Source: Bacteroidota bacterium (GTDB lineage Bacteria > Bacteroidota > Bacteroidia > Flavobacteriales > Flavobacteriaceae). Taken from it: 6,516 nt of DNA. The notes below the pieces were generated by a model that was not told the origin of the DNA, searched no databases, and was given only the letters and a program-made list of their open reading frames with translations. The DNA is taken from NCBI GenBank assembly GCA_022560715.1, contig JADFSQ010000113.1, positions 1 through 6,516 on the forward strand. Direction: 5' to 3'. A program made the position numbers and the translations under genes. Positions 5,588 to 6,516 of the stretch are shown piece after piece (the first letter of the stretch is position 1; every line of letters starts with the position of its first letter).

Positions 5588-5615
5588 AAAAAAGAGGCTT
5601 TTAAGTCTCTTTTTT
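5588..5615. terminator. Bidirectional intrinsic terminator
   Basis: A 13-bp stem, with left arm AAAAAAGAGGCTT (5588-5600) and right arm AAGTCTCTTTTTT (5603-5615), has one G-T wobble and a very tight loop. The left arm starts with six A and the right arm ends with six T, so it serves both convergent genes: DoxX ends 10 nt before it and the lipoprotein gene ends 7 nt beyond it. Confidence 0.9.
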
Positions 5616-5622
5616 ATTTTGG

Positions 5623-6144
5623 TTATTGTTGTGGTGGATATTGCAAAAGAACTTTATCAACAATAGCTATAAATAATGCTTCACGTTTTTCAGGTGAAGC
5701 TTTTGGGTTGTAACTATCATCACTAACGGCTTGCCAAAACAATCCTTTTCCGTTTTCGTCAATAAAATCAATAATAATGCGTCTATTGATTTTAGATTGT
5801 CCTATTGGAATTCCTATAGAAAGTCCACCTCCAACATGACCGCCACTACCACCAACGCCAAGACCAACTGTACTACTTTGCGCCTCTTGAAATTCGCTAC
5901 TTTGTATGTTAATAAAAAAATCTGGTGTTTCAGAAATCGTAAACCCTTTAGCTTGTAATTTGGCGTTTAATACTTTTAAAAAACGTTTGGTGTCTAATTC
6001 GTTCATACCTGTTTCCAAGTCTGAATAATAATTATAGGTTTTGTATTTAGAGAAGTCTGTTGTTTTTTCGTAATCGTAATTTACACGAATTGAAGAGCAG
6101 GACGAAATTAAAAGAATTAATAAGATGATTTTAAGTGATTTCAT
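5623..6144 (-). CDS. DUF4136-type outer-envelope lipoprotein
   Basis: This 173-residue protein begins at the ATG 6142-6144 with a lipoprotein signal peptide: MKSLK, a hydrophobic core IILLILLI (6-13) and the lipobox ISSC, with Cys16 as the predicted lipidated residue. The mature part opens with VNYDYEKTTDFSKYKTYNYY (21-40), the typical DUF4136 start, continues through a predicted alpha/beta region, has a Gly-rich block VGLGVGGSGGHVGGGLSIGI (93-112), and ends in RRIIIDFIDENGKGLFW (121-137) plus an amphipathic tail. Members of this family are small Gram-negative envelope lipoproteins of unknown function. The reading frame stays open upstream to the window edge, but the signal peptide fixes this start. 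No recognisable promoter is seen just upstream, where a different coding fragment ends. A strong terminator follows the stop. Confidence 0.85.
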   Translation of the reverse strand: MKSLKIILLILLISSCSSIRVNYDYEKTTDFSKYKTYNYYSDLETGMNELDTKRFLKVLNAKLQAKGFTISETPDFFINIQSSEFQEAQSSTVGLGVGGSGGHVGGGLSIGIPIGQSKINRRIIIDFIDENGKGLFWQAVSDDSYNPKASPEKREALFIAIVDKVLLQYPPQQ

Positions 6145-6516
6145 AACTAACAATGAATCTCCAAAAAGAAATATCCAGATCTTTAAGATCAAAAAATACA
6201 AGAATGGATGGAAATCAAGATTAGTAAAAAGATAAGAAAAAGATTGCTGACTATTAAAATATGAAACTGCTTCATCAAGCCAGATAGTCATTTTTTCACC
6301 TTCTTGATCATAAGGATCAAAATGTGCATCTAATTCAAATTGCAGATAAAATTGATCAGAAACAACATAATATCTGGTGGGTGAACTTTCTATTTCTCGA
6401 TTTATGGTGATATCTTCTATGAAAGATTCGTAGAATCTTTGAAGATCTATATTACCAGATAGTATAACACTAATAATGTGATCTCTTCGATAAATATCCC
6501 GACCGGTCTGCATATA
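6145..6516 (-). pseudogene. Fragment resembling the N-terminal part of a GT39/PMT-like membrane glycosyltransferase
   Basis: The - strand is open from the window edge (6516) to the lipoprotein start with no stop codon. The last 49 codons, IWLDEAVSYFNS, LDFHPFLYFLILKIWIFLFGDS, carry the pattern WxDEAxSY...HPxLYFxxLKxWxxLFGDS, which is typical of the first luminal loop and second helix of GT39/ArnT-like glycosyltransferases (normally HPPLY; here HPFLY). Directly after FGDSLLV the frame reaches the lipoprotein Met, so the remaining several hundred residues of such an enzyme are missing. The preceding 70 or so residues are acidic, have no transmembrane helix where the family expects one, and are not recognised. 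It could be a broken gene, a rearrangement scar or an assembly joint. Family resemblance comes from a short motif only. Confidence 0.45.

Noticed and set aside
5731..5958. + strand 75-codon frame
   Set aside because: Antisense to the DUF4136 lipoprotein gene, with no family resemblance and no plausible start signals.
6157..6167. TTTTTGGAGAT on the - strand matching the core of the 32-bp repeat (719-729)
   Set aside because: An 11-base match is expected several times by chance in this window, and here it encodes the FGDS motif.
5623..6513. A single 296-residue protein ending in the lipoprotein
   Set aside because: An internal lipoprotein signal peptide with lipobox marks a new start at 6144; the upstream part resembles another family.
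1..6516. tRNA, rRNA, CRISPR arrays, transposase or integrase genes
   Set aside because: None was seen on either strand by eye; no regularly spaced repeats and no recombinase motifs.

Overview
The window is low-GC, with flavobacterial gene families and codon use and a near-consensus Bacteroidota promoter (TTG, 20 nt, TAnnTTTG). I infer a member of the Flavobacteriia, probably Flavobacteriaceae. No rRNA or tRNA gene is visible, so the rank is not firm.

Layout. Bases 1-145 hold a GC-richer palindromic repeat-like element, followed by a PaiB-type FMN-binding regulator on the + strand (146-706). A ParD/ParE toxin-antitoxin pair on the - strand (736-1272) sits between two near-identical 32-bp direct repeats (706-737 and 1357-1388). 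Bases 1389-1633 have no gene but contain several hairpins. A two-gene - strand operon follows: a sugar-phosphate/phosphocholine-type nucleotidyltransferase (2295-3089), then a CDP-alcohol phosphatidyltransferase-family membrane enzyme (1634-2281). Behind it lie 589 bp without a gene (3090-3678). The rest is more ordinary: mpl for murein-peptide recycling (- strand, 3679-5034), a divergent DoxX-family membrane protein (+, 5203-5577), a bidirectional terminator, and a DUF4136-type lipoprotein (-, 5623-6144). At the right edge a fragment resembling the start of a GT39/PMT-like membrane glycosyltransferase reads in frame, without a stop, into the lipoprotein gene.

How the genes work together. The nucleotidyltransferase and CDP-alcohol transferase form a plausible two-step route: CTP activation of a small phospho- or phosphono-alcohol, then transfer of the group to a membrane or polyol acceptor. 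The substrate cannot be read from sequence. ParD/ParE forms its own autoregulated unit. Mpl is a stand-alone cell-wall recycling function. The stretch between paiB and mpl (about 707-3678) looks like a variable region holding two independently acquired modules in an otherwise conserved neighbourhood; this is inference from repeats and gene content, not from comparative data.
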